Shown here one piece after another: positions 19,372 through 30,642 of a stretch of 64,000 nucleotides of DNA (positions are counted from its first letter, which is position 1; the number at the start of each line of letters is the position of its first letter). The notes under the pieces are model-generated. The model searched no databases, was not told the DNA's origin, and saw only the letters and a list, made by a program, of their open reading frames with translations. Both the position numbers and the translations under genes were made by a program. Source of the stretch: Paguma larvata (taxonomy: Eukaryota > Chordata > Mammalia > Carnivora > Viverridae); the NCBI GenBank assembly GCA_030068075.1, contig CM057826.1:37312211-37376210 (forward strand). Direction: 5' to 3'.

Positions 19372-21694
19372 CTGAAGGGAAAAACAGTGTAATCAGAAGT
19401 GTCAATGCGGTGTTAGATCTCAAATCTCTTCAGCTGCAACTAAAAAACTCTCACATAAATATTACTTTATGAGGCATCGCCTGCAAAGTTACTAATTAAA
19501 GCAATTCATACTCTGCAGAGAAAGTACATACCCACTGAAGAACATACTAATTCATCACAAAGTACACAGTAAAATGCTAACAATTTTTTAATGGGGGTTA
19601 TGTGTCTTGGGAACTTAAACGACCCCCGCTTCCCCCAAAATACCAGACAACATTCAGACCAGGTCAAGAGAGAGAAAAAGAAATTTCCTAATCGGTACAT
19701 GCCCTCCCCATAGATCTTCTGAGTATACAAGTATACTAAGTGTATCTCAGAATTTTCCTACAAGACCAGGTGTCTCTCAATAGGTAAAAGGTTAAAAGCA
19801 GAACAGAAGCCCCACCTAATTTCAATGATTATCAGGACACTTTCACAGTAACTTAAAAGATACGGAATCAAGAAGTGGTTTCCTCTTCATAAACCCACAT
19901 TATTTTACAGAGTATCTTTTACACTGCACTAAGACTTGATAGTTAAAAACCTATACAGACTTAAATGACAAAATATTCCTAGAACATCTTCAAATAAGCC
20001 ATAGTTACACTTCGTTGCAAAAAGAACTTGAGGCAGGAACAACAGCAGTAAATTACAGATTTTCAAGAACCAGGAAAAATCAAATTTTACAAAAACTCAA
20101 ATTCAACTGTAGCTAAGGTCTGTGATCCTTTGTTTTTCTTTCAATCTTAGAAATTTCTACTTTGAGTTCTCTAAAGAAGGGGCAGGATGTAAAATTTAAA
20201 GCACGGGTTTCAACCTAATTTGTAACAATTTCGTTTAATGTTATAAAAACGCAGAATCCACATTTTCAGTATTTTGTAAATTATATAAGCAAACATAGTC
20301 GTGTCCCTTTAGCAGTATCCTAGCTCACTGTGGAATTTTTAGTAAAATATCTTCAATCTTCTTTAAGAAATCATGCAATTTTAGATACCAAAATTTAAGT
20401 TTTTAGGAGTAGTTCCAGAAAAATACACCTAATGACCCTTTTGAATTAAGCATAGAAATAAAAAATTAGCTTTTTCCTCTAATCATTTACTCATTTTTAA
20501 AGATATAAAAAGTGTCAATCACATGCATTCTAAATATTTCAACTACCCAGGATGTCGTGCTTCTATCTCATTCCACAGCTGCAATGCTTTTATTTCTTGT
20601 GGCACAGAAATGGTCTCAGAGCGAATTCCTGCAATTTCAGCACTTTTTGCAAAATACAACACTTCAACCTGAAAAGGAGAGAAAACGCCTTTAACAATAA
20701 CTGTAACAGACCTTTTCTGTCTCGGTAGGATCTCTTGTTTTCCAATTACTTGAATCAAAGACAAATTTTGAGTTAGAGAAAATTAAATCATCCATAAAAA
20801 TGTTAGGAAAACTACAAGTTCAAATTTTGAAAACTCTTTATGTTTTAAGCACAATTCAGACTGATTTCCAGGTGTTTTTTAGTTTTATGAATGTAAGCTT
20901 GCCACAACTAAAACCCTCACAGGATCTTCTTAAAAACCATGAAGTAGGTCTTCATTCGACATAAAATGGTAGCACCTTGTATAAACTCTTAAGGAGTGAA
21001 CAGATGTTTGACTCAAGAGATAAATTACACAAATAAAATACCCAGCCCTCCACTCCCCCCAAAAGACGTCTTTCACAGTTGTCATAGGACCTTTGATTCA
21101 TGTCCACATTACACTGAACCCAGCTGCCAAGGATTAAGTTATGCAACACACAAAACCAGACATTTGTAAAAGCAGTTGGGTTTGAAACACAAGATAAACT
21201 GGTATTTCCTAGGGCAAATCTATGTCGTCAGCGTGGTATCCATAAAACCTGGCCAAGTAAAATAACCCACCTGTTCCGCTGTGCAAATTTTTTTTCTACG
21301 AAATAATCAGAGGCTTGCAAATGCTTATATGAAGCACCTTCTTCCTCAAGAATTCTTAAGTGCATTTTTAACTTGAAAACTGTCTTCGCCAAAACGTATA
21401 ATCTGAGAAGCATGGGGCAAAGGTTTCGAGGGTGCCTTTAGAAACCTCTGAGGCCGGCACCTCGGAGACCAAGAGTTCGCGGAGAAAATTTGACCCTCGT
21501 TTGGGCAGCCGAAGCAAGCCTCCGAACTCGGAGGAGCCACCATTGTTGGTAGTGGGCACGGCCCTGGACGTAAGACTCGACCAAGGTGGCTTCGGTGGGG
21601 ATCCGGCTGAGCAGGGCCGGGTCTGTGAAGAGAAGGAAAGGGGGCACACGCATCTGCGAGGGCGCCCCACCCTTACCTGGCACCGCAACACCAT
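19245..21694 (-). CDS. MOCS2: MOCS2A, molybdopterin synthase sulfur-carrier subunit (3 coding exons)
   Basis: Join of complement(21677..21694, 20547..20668, 19245..19371), 88 codons plus TAG. This is the small MoaD-like, ubiquitin-fold subunit of molybdopterin synthase; in the cytosol its C-terminal Gly-Gly is thiocarboxylated (by MOCS3) and donates sulfur to convert cyclic pyranopterin monophosphate to molybdopterin. The translation starts MVLRCQ, continues VEVLYFAKSAEIAGIRSETI and ends [11 protein letters not shown], so the catalytic di-glycine tail is intact. Length equals the human protein (88 aa, from memory), with only scattered substitutions. Exon 1 contributes six codons. Splice sites are canonical: exon 1 donor GTAAGG, exon 2 acceptor TTTTCAG and donor GTAGTT, exon 3 acceptor CCCTTCAG. 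The Gly codon spanning exons 2 and 3 (GG|A) is restored exactly. The last 80 nt overlap the MOCS2B start in another frame. Identification is near certain; transcript ends are not visible. Confidence 0.97.
19372..20546 (-). other. MOCS2: MOCS2 intron 2
   Basis: 1175 bp of AT-rich unique sequence. No repeat family or further exon recognised. Confidence 0.85.
20547..20668 (-). CDS. MOCS2: MOCS2 exon 2 (MOCS2A coding)
   Basis: 122 bp. Acceptor CTTTTCAG before GTTGAAGTG, donor CCTGG|GTAGTTG. Encodes residues 7-46 of MOCS2A (VEVLYFAK to EIEARHP) plus two bases of the Gly codon completed in exon 3. An ORF runs open upstream through the intron, but the protein match starts exactly at the acceptor. 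Confidence 0.96.
20669..21676 (-). other. MOCS2: MOCS2 intron 1
   Basis: 1008 bp. Its upstream third is part of the CpG-rich promoter block, where an alternative first exon (reported for human MOCS2) could lie; I could not pick one out from the sequence. Confidence 0.8.
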
Positions 21695-21960
21695 CCCGCT
21701 CGTATTCCCTGATCTGGTATGCCGGCCGCGGAGGCGGAGGAGCAAGGTCGACTGAGAGCGCAGGCGCACCCTGACGGCTCTTTCCGCGCCTACAGGGCAT
21801 GCGCACAACTATCCCTGCGCTGCGGTTCGCCCTGCTGGGTTCGGGCCACGGACTGCTGGATGAAAAGCTCAACTGTCACTCGCTAGCGGAGAGCAGCGGA
21901 GAGCTTCGACTGCGGTATTACCAAGTGGGGGAAGGACCGGCCCGGAGAGCTGACACCGGA
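21430..21960 (-). promoter_or_regulatory. MOCS2: CpG-rich MOCS2 promoter and 5' UTR region
   Basis: A compact GC- and CpG-rich block in an AT-rich window, centred on MOCS2 exon 1. It contains NRF1-like motifs gcgcaggcgcac (21758-21769) and gggcatgcgcac (21795-21806) 60-110 bp upstream of the MOCS2A start codon. No TATA box is evident. This is typical of a housekeeping CpG-island promoter; divergent transcription toward higher coordinates is possible but not shown. Confidence 0.75.
21677..21694 (-). CDS. MOCS2: MOCS2 exon 1, coding part (MOCS2A start)
   Basis: Six codons, M-V-L-R-C-Q, followed at once by the donor CAG|GTAAGG (21676..21671). The start is set by position and protein match, since human MOCS2A also begins with six exon 1 codons ending in Cys-Gln. 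The 5' UTR continues to higher coordinates within GC-rich DNA; its start cannot be read from sequence alone. Confidence 0.92.
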
Positions 21961-22299
21961 CTCTTCTGGACTCCTGTCACCTGCATTGTAGAAGTTAGCC
22001 TTTCCCACTTGCTCACCTGTAGGTTTGTCTTTGATACTCATTATCTTCCCCGACATCCGGCATACGATTTTTGTCCCTTAAAGGCATAGCATTCAGCTTA
22101 TCAGAGTATTCGAACTATATCAGATTTACGCTTTTCTGGTTTACTAGTAGTTACTAGTAATTTGTCCAATTGCTATCTATTCATTCAACCTTTCCAATTT
22201 TTTTTTTTTATCAACCAGATCTCTATTTTAAATCGCTTACATAGTTTCGTGGATAGAAGCTAGGCACCCGTCCCCGTGGAACTCACAGTGATGGATGTG
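21961..22299. other. Upstream flank of the MOCS2 CpG island
   Basis: Falls from GC-rich to AT-rich. A plus-strand ORF spans the island edge (21799-22089) but shows no protein features. A divergent non-coding transcript could begin here; nothing in the sequence proves it. Confidence 0.35.
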
Positions 22300-22690
22300 A
22301 GACAGTCATAAACCATTAATGGTAACTCAGTGTACCAAATGTAATACTAGGGGTACATATAACATTTCATGGGGGTGGAAAGGGGGAAAGTGGCCGGTCA
22401 CCTGAGAGGTGTACTCTAGGAAGTCTTCACAGAGGCATGCTTGAGCTAAATCAACCAGAATAAGTAGCAGCGAATGGCGGAGTAAGGGTAGGGGTGAGGG
22501 AATTTCACTAACCTGGGCCAGGCCAGAGGGATATAAAGCAGCATCATGAGGTCATGGAAGGGCAAAGAGTTGGCAAGGTGGACATGCCCCCTGCTAGGAA
22601 GTATTGAAAATGAGGTGGAGATACCAGGTAGTAGTTCACGGAAGGAAAATTTAACAAGAACTAACACCAACACATATTCCTGTAAAGTTG
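22300..22690 (-). repeat. L2 relic, antisense
   Basis: 'taggaagtcttcacagaggc' and 'aacctgggccaggccagagg' fit the reverse complement of the L2 3' region; diverged. Confidence 0.45.
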
Positions 22691-23020
22691 CTAACCATAG
22701 GAAAACAGGGGAATGACAACAAGGGCCTTAGACTTCTCTGTGAGATATAATGCCAGAGGATGGTGCAATATCTAAAAGAGCTGAGAATAAAAGCAAGACC
22801 CAAAATGTTACATAGAGCCAAGAGGATGTTGTAAAAGGCCAAAAGCTAATACTCCTAAATCTGCAAAAACTCAAAAAATACAATATCTGGGAGCCATTCT
22901 TATAAAGTCTCAGGCAGAAATCCAGTCAATCAAGAGAATAATCAAACTAAAAACTCAGTATTAAAAAAGTTAACAGTAAAAATGAAGCAATTGGAGAGGA
23001 GATTTTAATCGATCCTTGCA
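22691..23020. other. No recognisable gene or repeat
   Basis: AT-rich, unassigned intergenic DNA. Confidence 0.35.
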
Positions 23021-23123
23021 TAGGCTCTGTGCTGACAGCTCAGCCTGCTTCAGATTCTGGGTCTCCCTCTCTCTCTGCCCCAAGGGCCCTGCTGGTGCTC
23101 TGTCTCTCAAAAATAAATATTTA
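23021..23123 (+). mobile_element. 5'-truncated CAN-SINE
   Basis: Starts at 'aggctctgtgctgacagctc' without the tRNA-like head and ends in 'aaaaataaatattta'. A complete SINE is inserted at its tail. Confidence 0.82.
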
Positions 23124-23340
23124 GGGGCGCCTGGGTGGCTCAGTTGGTTAAGCGGGCGACTTCGGCTCAGGTCATGATCTCGCAGTCTGTGAGTTCGAGC
23201 CCCACATCAGGCTCTGTGCTGCTGGCTCGGAGCCTGGAGCCTGCTTCGGAGTCTGTGTCTCCCTCTCTCTCTCTGCCCTTCCACTGTTCATGCTCTGTCT
23301 CTATGTCTCTCAAAAATAAACATTAAAAAATAAATAAATT
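23124..23340 (+). mobile_element. CAN-SINE, complete
   Basis: From 'ggggcgcctgggtggctcag' to 'aataaattaatattta'. The aatattta-like repeat on both sides suggests insertion into the A-rich tail of the preceding SINE fragment. Confidence 0.92.
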
Positions 23341-23650
23341 AATATTTAAAAAAATTGTTATTAAACAAAGAGATCAATTGTGAGATATTATGGTTATAGA
23401 ATAAAATGTAAATAACATTGACATAATAAAAAAAAAGTTATAGAAACTGCCCAAAATTGGAACATGTAGTTACAAAATATCAATTCCAGACTCTTAATAT
23501 TTTTCATAATCTTGTTTCTTAATTTTAGAAGGATCTTTTAGGAGCAGTTATAACTTGTGAATAAATAATAATCTGATGGTTTGTAATTCCTTCAGCTTCC
23601 CTTCAGTTATTTTGTTCTTAAATTCAAGTAAAAATAGAAATCTAATAAAG

Positions 23651-23872
23651 GGGGCGCCTGGGTGGCTCAGTCAGTTAAGCGTCTGACTTTGCTCAGGTCA
23701 TGATCTCGCGGTTTGTAAGTTCGAGCCCTGCGTCGGGCTCCGTGCTGACAGCTCAGAACCTGGAGCCTGTTTCGGATTCTGTGTCTCCCTCTCTCTCTGC
23801 CCCTCCCCTGCTCATGCTCTGTCTCTCTCAAGGATAAATACCAAAAAAAAATAAAAAATAAACAAATAAAAA
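23651..23872 (+). mobile_element. CAN-SINE with 13-bp target-site duplication
   Basis: Complete element. The duplication aaatctaataaag is perfect at 23638-23650 and 23873-23885, so this is a fairly recent insertion. Confidence 0.95.
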
Positions 23873-24064
23873 AAATCTAATAAAGAAAAACACTACATCG
23901 TATCATTGCATGTAACGATTATATCTATGTAACTTTAATGCTCAGAGAAAAGGGATAGACTAACATTCACCAAGTGATAATAGTTACTGTATCCAGGTAG
24001 TGGAATTATGGATGACTTAAAAAATTTTTTCTTTGCTTTCTTCTCTGTAAGTTTGTATGTTGCT

Positions 24065-24600
24065 TGATTTTTAGAAGTAATTTGTTTTAGTCTATTAATA
24101 TTTATTGAATGCTTATTGTTATTTAAGCACCAGAGACACATCTATGGATGAGAAATTAAGTCTTTGCCCCCTGGAGCTTACATTCTAGTTAGGAAGACAC
24201 TTTATGTCTGTAAGAACAGTTTGTGATGAATGCTTACATGGAGATGAGTAGCGTGCCGGTTTGTTAGGGTCAGAGGGGATGAACATCACCTGACCTGAGG
24301 GGAGACCTGAAGGATGAGAGGACCCAGCCTTGTGTAGTGCTGGGGAATGAGGCAACCTGGCTTTGGGTGGGAAACGGCTCGGCATGTTTGAACAATAAAA
24401 GCGAGACCAATGTGGCTGAAATGTTAAATGTTGAATGAATGAATGGACAAATAAATGAATGAAATGCTACTGAATGAGTGAATGAATGAATGAATGAATA
24501 AGAAAGAGAGAGAGAGCCTGGTGAGATGATTTTGAAGGGAATCAATGGAACCTGGACATGCAGATCCTTGGAGATCCCGAAAGCCAGTTTGGATTTTTGC
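24065..24600 (-). repeat. L2 relic, antisense, with GAAT microsatellite
   Basis: 'cccctggagcttacattcta' is the reverse complement of the L2 3' end ('tagaatgtaagctcc...'), followed by 'acctgaaggatgagaggacc' and 'gaccaatgtggctgaaatg'. A (GAAT)n tract at 24432-24516 lies inside. Confidence 0.65.
24432..24516 (+). repeat. (GAAT)n microsatellite
   Basis: Imperfect gaat/aaat tetranucleotide run grading into a GA run. Confidence 0.9.
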
Positions 24601-25134
24601 TTTCAGTGGAAAGCCACACACAAAGACACACACACGTGCACACACACGCACACATGCTTTTAAAGATACGATTCTGCATCAGCTCCATTTTGAGGAGCCT
24701 GAGCACAAATAAGTCTAAAAAGGAAGCCAATGAAGCGTCATCCATGGACTTTTTAATTATGCGAAATAATAAATTCTTTATTTTCCCAAATATTTTCTGT
24801 CAAAGTTTTCAGCGATTTAATAGTATCTATTCCTAGGTATCTAGTCATGTATTTTACCCCATTATCAGGAATTCCTCATGAAATGCTACTTACTTCAGTG
24901 ACTTGAAACAAGTTGAAGACTATACTCATATACTATGTTAAAAAAAATAGAAGGAATAGATTTTCAAGGCTGAGTCCATATGCATGCCCTTATTATTAAG
25001 TGTAGCTAAATTTGTGAAAAGTGAAAATATCTATCTGAGGAAGTTTCACCTGTGTGGTTTGAGATCTGTAGACACTTGACTAACATTTTTAATATATTTT
25101 GGTGGTATTTGAACTTCTCACTTAAAAATGGATG
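24601..25134. other. No recognisable gene
   Basis: Short CA-rich patch near 24617-24654, then AT-rich unique sequence. Confidence 0.35.
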
Positions 25135-25354
25135 GGGGTCACCTGGATGGCTCAGTTGGCTAAGCATCTGACTTTGGCTCAGATCATGATCTCTTAGCTC
25201 TTGAGTTTGAGCCCCATGTCGGGCTCTGTACTGACAGCTCAGAGCTTGGAGCTTGCTTCGGTTTCTGTGTCTCCCTCTCTCTGTCTCTCTCTCTGCCCCT
25301 CTCTTGCTCATTCTCTGTGTGTCTCTCTCTTTCAAAAATAAACAAATATTAAAA
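25135..25354 (+). mobile_element. CAN-SINE with target-site duplication
   Basis: Diverged head 'ggtcacctggatggctcag' and a typical body with a long CT tract. The duplication aaaaatggatg occurs just before and just after. Confidence 0.92.
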
Positions 25355-25367
25355 AAAATGGATGATG

Positions 25368-25560
25368 CGGGAGCATCTGGGTGGCTCAGTGGGTTAAGCA
25401 TCTGACTCTTGGTTTCAGCTCAGGTCATGATCTCACTGTTCATGGCTTCAAGCCCCTTGTTGGGCTCTCACTAGCAGTGCAGAGCCTACTTGGGATTCTC
25501 TCACCCTCTCTCTGCACCTCCCCTGCTCGCTCACTCTCAAAATAAACACTTTTTAAAAAA
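25368..25560 (+). mobile_element. CAN-SINE, older copy
   Basis: Head 'gagcatctgggtggctcagt', body 'gcagagcctacttgggattc', tail 'caaaataaacac'. Lies head-to-tail only about 13 bp after the previous SINE. Confidence 0.9.
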
Positions 25561-26059
25561 ACTGGAAGAAGCAGTAGTTATTTTTTGAAAGACCAGTTCA
25601 AAATAAACTCATCTGGAGTTACTCGTTTTAACAGGTTGCCCAACTAATGGTGCCTTGCACCTTGTAGGTATACAAAATATTGTTGATGAAGTTTTGCAAC
25701 TGAATGAAATTGTTTACAACAAATCACACTCTTCTTGTGTAATTATATTCATTGTTTGTTTACAATGAAAACATAAAACCCAGCAGACACTATATATATA
25801 GTGTTAGTTTATTCAAAGAAATGAAACTCAAGAAATCACGCCCCCTTGTGGTTAGCTATTCCACTTGCAAATCCTTCACACTATAAGTGGAAAGTAAATA
25901 CAAAAGAGCTTCTTGCAAATGGTCAGCTCTTCACTGAACATATGCTAAAACCAATATACAATCTGTCAGTTTTAGATGGCAGAGGAAAACCAGATCTCAA
26001 AATTTCACTTCTGCATAATCTAAGATACGCACAACAAATAGTTAAAAGAAAATAGAGAA
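25561..26059. other. No recognisable gene
   Basis: AT-rich. A 69-codon ORF (25846-26055) has mixed composition but no motif that I recognise. Confidence 0.35.
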
Positions 26060-26620
26060 ATACACCACACAGGGGTTGTTAGGCCATGAAAAATACAAAG
26101 CTCTTTTAAGGAGCATGGTGTGGGCTCTAGAGAGCGCCTAATACTTTCTTAATACTCTTTAACTGGGAGAACTAAGGAAAACAAAAATTTGAAAAACCTT
26201 ACCAAAGAGGAGTTGGTGAATCAAAAATCTTTATAAAAATAGGAAACCTATGCCTTCAGACAGAAAAAAAAATTACTGATCTGAGGCAGTTGCAGGAGCA
26301 GGAAGAGGCTGACCCCAGAACCCTTAAGGACAGCCCAGAAAAAGTCCTTGTCTTAAAGGTGCCCGAGAAGAGAGCCAACCCCCGCTATCACATACCTGTG
26401 AGCAATTTGAAAGTAGAAACAACTGCCTGGATACCAGGTAAAACCACAAGTGGGGATGCCTCTCCTCAAAAGTGACAGAAGCTCCAGATGCCCAAATCCA
26501 ACTAGAAGCTGAGGAGGATCTGAAGCTCAACTGTATCCTTGGATGTGAAGGGATCTCCTGGTCATTATGAAGTTAACCCAAATGATGACCTTTAATAAAA
26601 CTGCAAGAGAGAAGAGAGCC
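26060..26620 (+). other. Gene-like stretch of unknown origin, possibly a decayed retrocopy
   Basis: Less AT-rich than its flanks, with a 61-codon ORF (26290-26475) of balanced, charged composition (residues EKVLVLKVPEKRANPRYH). Further short open segments follow in other frames. A plus-strand AATAAA lies near 26595. It could be a decayed processed pseudogene or the interior of an old transposon; I do not recognise the parent. Confidence 0.25.
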
Positions 26621-26724
26621 TGGTTTTTACCAGTAGAGGATGCACACAGGCCTAGCTGAGAAAAATCTCTTTCCTCACCCTGCCCCACCCCTCAGGCTAT
26701 ACATATTTCCTTCTCTGTACCTTA

Positions 26725-26945
26725 GGGGTTGGCAATTCCTTTCTGTAAAGGGCCAGACAGTAAATATTTAGACATCCCAAACCATGTGATCTCTGTCACA
26801 GCTACTCCACTCGGTTATGGCACCATGAAAGCAGCCAGTGATGCTACATAAATGAAGGAGTGTGGCTCTGTTTTAATAAAATTATTTACTAAGTTAGGAT
26901 TTGAGCCAATTTGTAGCACAGGCCTAATTTGCTAACCCTTGTATT
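26725..26945 (+). mobile_element. hAT-Charlie MITE (MER20/MER5-like)
   Basis: 'ggttggcaattcctttctgt', 'aaagggccagacagtaaata', 'ctctgtcacagctactccac' and 'cttgtattatt' follow the usual order of this mammalian hAT MITE. Exact family is from memory. Confidence 0.75.
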
Positions 26946-27280
26946 ATTGCTCATAAAATGAGAGAAAAAGATAGAGGGGGAGTAAAGGAGAATTCACCCA
27001 CATTGTAATAAGCATAAATATATTTAGACAAATCTTTGCATGTTAAGCGTCAGTAAAATGAGAAGCAGAAAACAAAGTATAAAAAACAAGGGAAATATAT
27101 TTCAGCAAAAATTAAAACTAATATGAAAAAATGTAGCATGCAAATGGTAGATGAAAAAAATATAGTAGAAAGCAAATCCCTGGCAGAGGGAAAATCCCCC
27201 AGAGTACTTTACATTATGAGTGAATTTATAAGGACACAAATTTGTATAAGACTTCAAGGATAAGTTAAAATTACAAAATA
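26946..27280. other. No recognisable gene
   Basis: A-rich unique DNA. Confidence 0.35.
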
Positions 27281-27479
27281 GAGAGGCACCTGAATGGCTC
27301 AGTCAGTTAAGCGACTGACTCCTGATTTTGGCTCAGGTCATGATCTCAGGGTCATGATCTCAAAATTGTGAAATTGAGCCCCACGTGGGACTCTGTGCTG
27401 GTCATGAAGGTTCTCTGTCTCCCTCTCCCTCTGCCCCTCCCACACCTGCATGCATGTGCTCACTCTCAAAAAAAAAAAT
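27281..27479 (+). mobile_element. CAN-SINE with internal duplication
   Basis: Head 'gaggcacctgaatggctcag'; the internal box region is duplicated, with 'ggtcatgatctca' appearing twice in tandem. Tail is a run of A. Confidence 0.88.
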
Positions 27480-28829
27480 ACAAACAGAAATAAATATGGA
27501 AATATTGAAGACTAAGATATGACCAGTACAGAACAAAGCAATAAATATATAAGAAAGAGAATAAATACAACAAGCAGCGGAGACTAAATTATTGAACACT
27601 TAAAACATGGTTAGTGCAATCAAGGAACTGAATTTTACATTAAAACGTTATTAATTAATTTAAATTTAAATAGCCACATATGGCTAGTAGCTGTTTATTG
27701 AACTGTAGGTCTAGAGAAAACTCTGGAGAATATCACATATTATAAGGAACACAGAAAAAAAGGTTAGACAATTACAGTGAACATAATAAATATAAGGCAG
27801 GTATAGAGACCACAGAACATAGAGACAAGCTGTGTTCCTGAATAAGAAATCTAAACAAAAGGAATATGACATGAATTCTAAATCATAATAGACAAAAATA
27901 ATTTTCCCAAATAAAAGAGGAATTTGTGCTACAGATTCTAAGGGTGCAGTGTATTTTAATAAAATTCTGAAACATCACAATGGACAATAAAATATTTCCT
28001 TGTCTTTATTGAGTCTTATGGATACAATTTCTTCAGGTATTCAAAAAGAATTATTTTTTTAAGTTGCTTAAAAGTGGAAGAAAATTGAACTACCTTTTGA
28101 TTTAATTAACATTAATTTAATTTAATTAACATTAAAAATGTTAATTTCAGTAACATTTAGTGTCAGAAGACATGGACCACTGCTGAAGGAAAGAACTGAG
28201 CCTAAAATGTTCACATTCAGACATACTGTCATTCAACTATAAAGACAACAGCTAAAAATGAAAGAATTTGAGAAATACATTATACATAGTACCATATTAT
28301 AAAACCTTCCTCCAAATAAAATATAATCAAAGAAGATACAATAATGAAAGCCATTGTGAAAAAAGATTGGTGGCAAACTTTGAATCCACTTAAATATATA
28401 ACCAGGCTTAAATAATCATGGAAACTCTATGGTCATCAAATATAAATACAATTTAATTGATGAAATAAATATTACCATATAATAAAATACCTTAGGTCTG
28501 GTTCCCCAGGAGCACAAGCTGAAATGAGGAGTCCTGTCTTTATTAAGGAAATGATCTTAAGAAACTATTGGTTAAGAAGTGAGGGAAAATGGGGGACAGG
28601 AAAGATGGCAAGCAAGTGTACAAGGGTCCAATTTCTGGGAAAAATTCAGCCTAACATAAATAAGAGTTTCTTATTAAACCTGGCAGGTTGAACATGTATG
28701 TTTACCTTTCCTTTCTCTGAAAAATTATGATTAAAGGAGAAAAAAAATGGGGTGGTGGCATAAACCCACAAGGAAAAAAGAGAATAGGAAAGACAGGAAA
28801 AGAAAAATGTTGGACGCTAGACAATAGAT
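27480..28829. other. AT-rich intergenic DNA, no gene
   Basis: Contains a possible DNA-transposon end near 27655-27712 ('tagccacatatggctagtag'), and an AT-rich direct repeat of 'tttaattaacattaa' near 28096-28135. Otherwise unassigned. Confidence 0.35.
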
Positions 28830-29700
28830 GGGACAATTCCAGTTCTGCTCATGATGGAGTAGCTGGATTCAGACTTACCTTCTCACAAAAATCTAAAATC
28901 TGGAAAGATATATTAAACAACTGCCTGTAAGCACTGGACTGCAAGAGCTAAGGTCATAGAGGGAAGGAAAACACATATGGTCAGCCTCACCTTCATTCCA
29001 GCTTTCTCCTTAAGGATATTTTCCAAACCTTGATTCAGGGAAATAGATGTCAACAAGAGAGCAGGCAGATTAGAAAAAAAAAAAAAAGAATAAAAAAAGG
29101 TGTGGTGTGTAAACACTAACCAGAAGAAAGCTGGTGTGACTATACTCACAAAGAACAAAATAGATTTTTGTTAAGTTTATTTACTTATTTTGAAAGAGGT
29201 AGAGAGAGTGCACAAGCAGGGGAAGGGCAGAGAGGGAGGTAAAGAGAGAGAATCCCAAGCAGACTCTGCACTGTTTGAGCACAACCTTATATGGGACTCG
29301 AATGCATAAACTGTAAGAGCATGACCTGAGCTGAAACCCAGGCACCCCAGAAGAAAAAATAGATTTTAAAGTAAGAAGCATAAGAGATAAAGAAGGATAT
29401 TACATCATAATTAAAAGGTCAATTCAAGAGGAAGGCATCACAATCCTAAATTAGTATATCCCATATAACATGGCTTTAAAATACATAAAGCTAATATTGA
29501 CAGAACTAAAGCAAAGGTAGAAAAATCCACAATCATACTTGGGGATTTTTAACACATGTCTATCAACTGACAGACAAACAAGCAGACAAAAATCAGTAGT
29601 AATAGAGAAGATTTGGATACAACAATTAATCAATTTGACCTCACTGACACACAGAACACTATATGCAACAACTTCATAATTCTAGGTTGGGTTTTTTTCT
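28830..29700 (+). mobile_element. Old L1 fragments interrupted by a SINE
   Basis: 28840-28910 resembles an L1 5' UTR. 29100-29164 and 29350-29700 resemble the ORF2 endonuclease region ('aaccagaagaaagctggtgt', 'gacaaagaaggatatta'-like text and 'cttggggatttttaacac'). A reverse SINE splits the endonuclease part. Confidence 0.6.
29165..29349 (-). mobile_element. CAN-SINE, reverse, inside an L1 fragment
   Basis: Reverse-complement SINE from 'gttaagtttatttacttatt' to 'aacccaggcacccc'. aaaatagatttt occurs on both sides as the target-site duplication. Confidence 0.85.
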
Positions 29701-30281
29701 TTTGGTATTTTGAAACCCTTTCCTCATGGGATTCTAGTTTTTACTGTCTCTTCTGTTACCTTATCTTTGTTTCTCTCTACCTACTTGCCTTTTGCCCCCC
29801 TCCGTCTGTTTTTAAGGTTTTCTCAATATCCTGAAAACTGTTCTTTCATATATATTGTCTACCCTTTTTAGCTGTTTCAATTGGAAGGGTAAATATTGTC
29901 CATATTACTCATCTTAGCTAGAAGAGGATTCTTCCATAGCATTTTGTAAGAGAAGCCAGAAGGATACATTCCAATTTGTTTCTAGGGGCATAAATATCTG
30001 GCTGCCTGAAGCTCTGTGCATACAGAGAGGGTGGGGACTAGGAATTTAGGGGTCAACTTTTCTAAGTATAGATTTTAATTTGAAAATCTTGTTTTTGCTC
30101 TGTGTTCTCATTTCCATTCACCATTGGGCTTTTCCTCCAGCTCCAGGTTTCTGAGGCCTAATCTAAACTTCCTCCACTTTATCCTTCTCCTTCTAGACTG
30201 TTACAACTCCTATTCTGCCCCATTTGTTACCAGTCCTCCAACTGCTCTTTTTCTTCCAGGTATTCACTGATACCTCATTCA
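29701..30281. other. No recognisable gene
   Basis: T-rich then mixed unique sequence. Confidence 0.35.
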
Positions 30282-30341
30282 TTCTCTCTCTGTCTCTCTG
30301 TCTCTCTCTCTCTGTTTCTGTCTCTCTCTTTCTCTCATTCA
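30282..30341 (+). repeat. CT/TCTG microsatellite
   Basis: Run of ctctctctgtctctctgtc type. Confidence 0.9.
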
Positions 30342-30588
30342 TTGAGAATGTATCCATTTGAAATGCTGTCAATTTTATGCAGTCAGCCTGCCATGCCTAC
30401 CACAAAATCCTGCCTTTATATTTTTAATGCTGGCCAATTCTCTTAGCAGGTTATATATTTATTTTTACTCAGGGAATCAATCACATTCTTTAGTAGAATT
30501 TTTAACAAAACAAAGCAATCTAGTATTTATTCAACATTATCCAAGTCCAGACTTATTCATGTTTCATTTAGCTTCAAGAGTCAATGTT

Positions 30589-30642
30589 CACTGGGTGTTG
30601 TATGGAAACCAATTTGACAATAAATTATTTTAAAAAAAAGAG
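30589..30642 (+). mobile_element. 54-bp L1 3'-end insertion
   Basis: Only the last bases of a felid L1 3' UTR ('cactgggtgttgtatggaaa', then 'aatttgacaataaattattt') plus a short A run. Flanked by a perfect agagtcaatgtt duplication (30577-30588 and 30643-30654). An extremely 5'-truncated retrotransposition. Confidence 0.92.

Noticed and set aside
20543..20764. MOCS2 exon 2 ORF as a stand-alone 73-codon gene with its own ATG
   Set aside because: The upstream part is intron; the protein match begins exactly at the splice acceptor.
21368..21872. Several 100-146 codon ORFs on both strands around MOCS2 exon 1
   Set aside because: CpG-island sequence is poor in stop codons; apart from the six MOCS2A codons none matches a protein.
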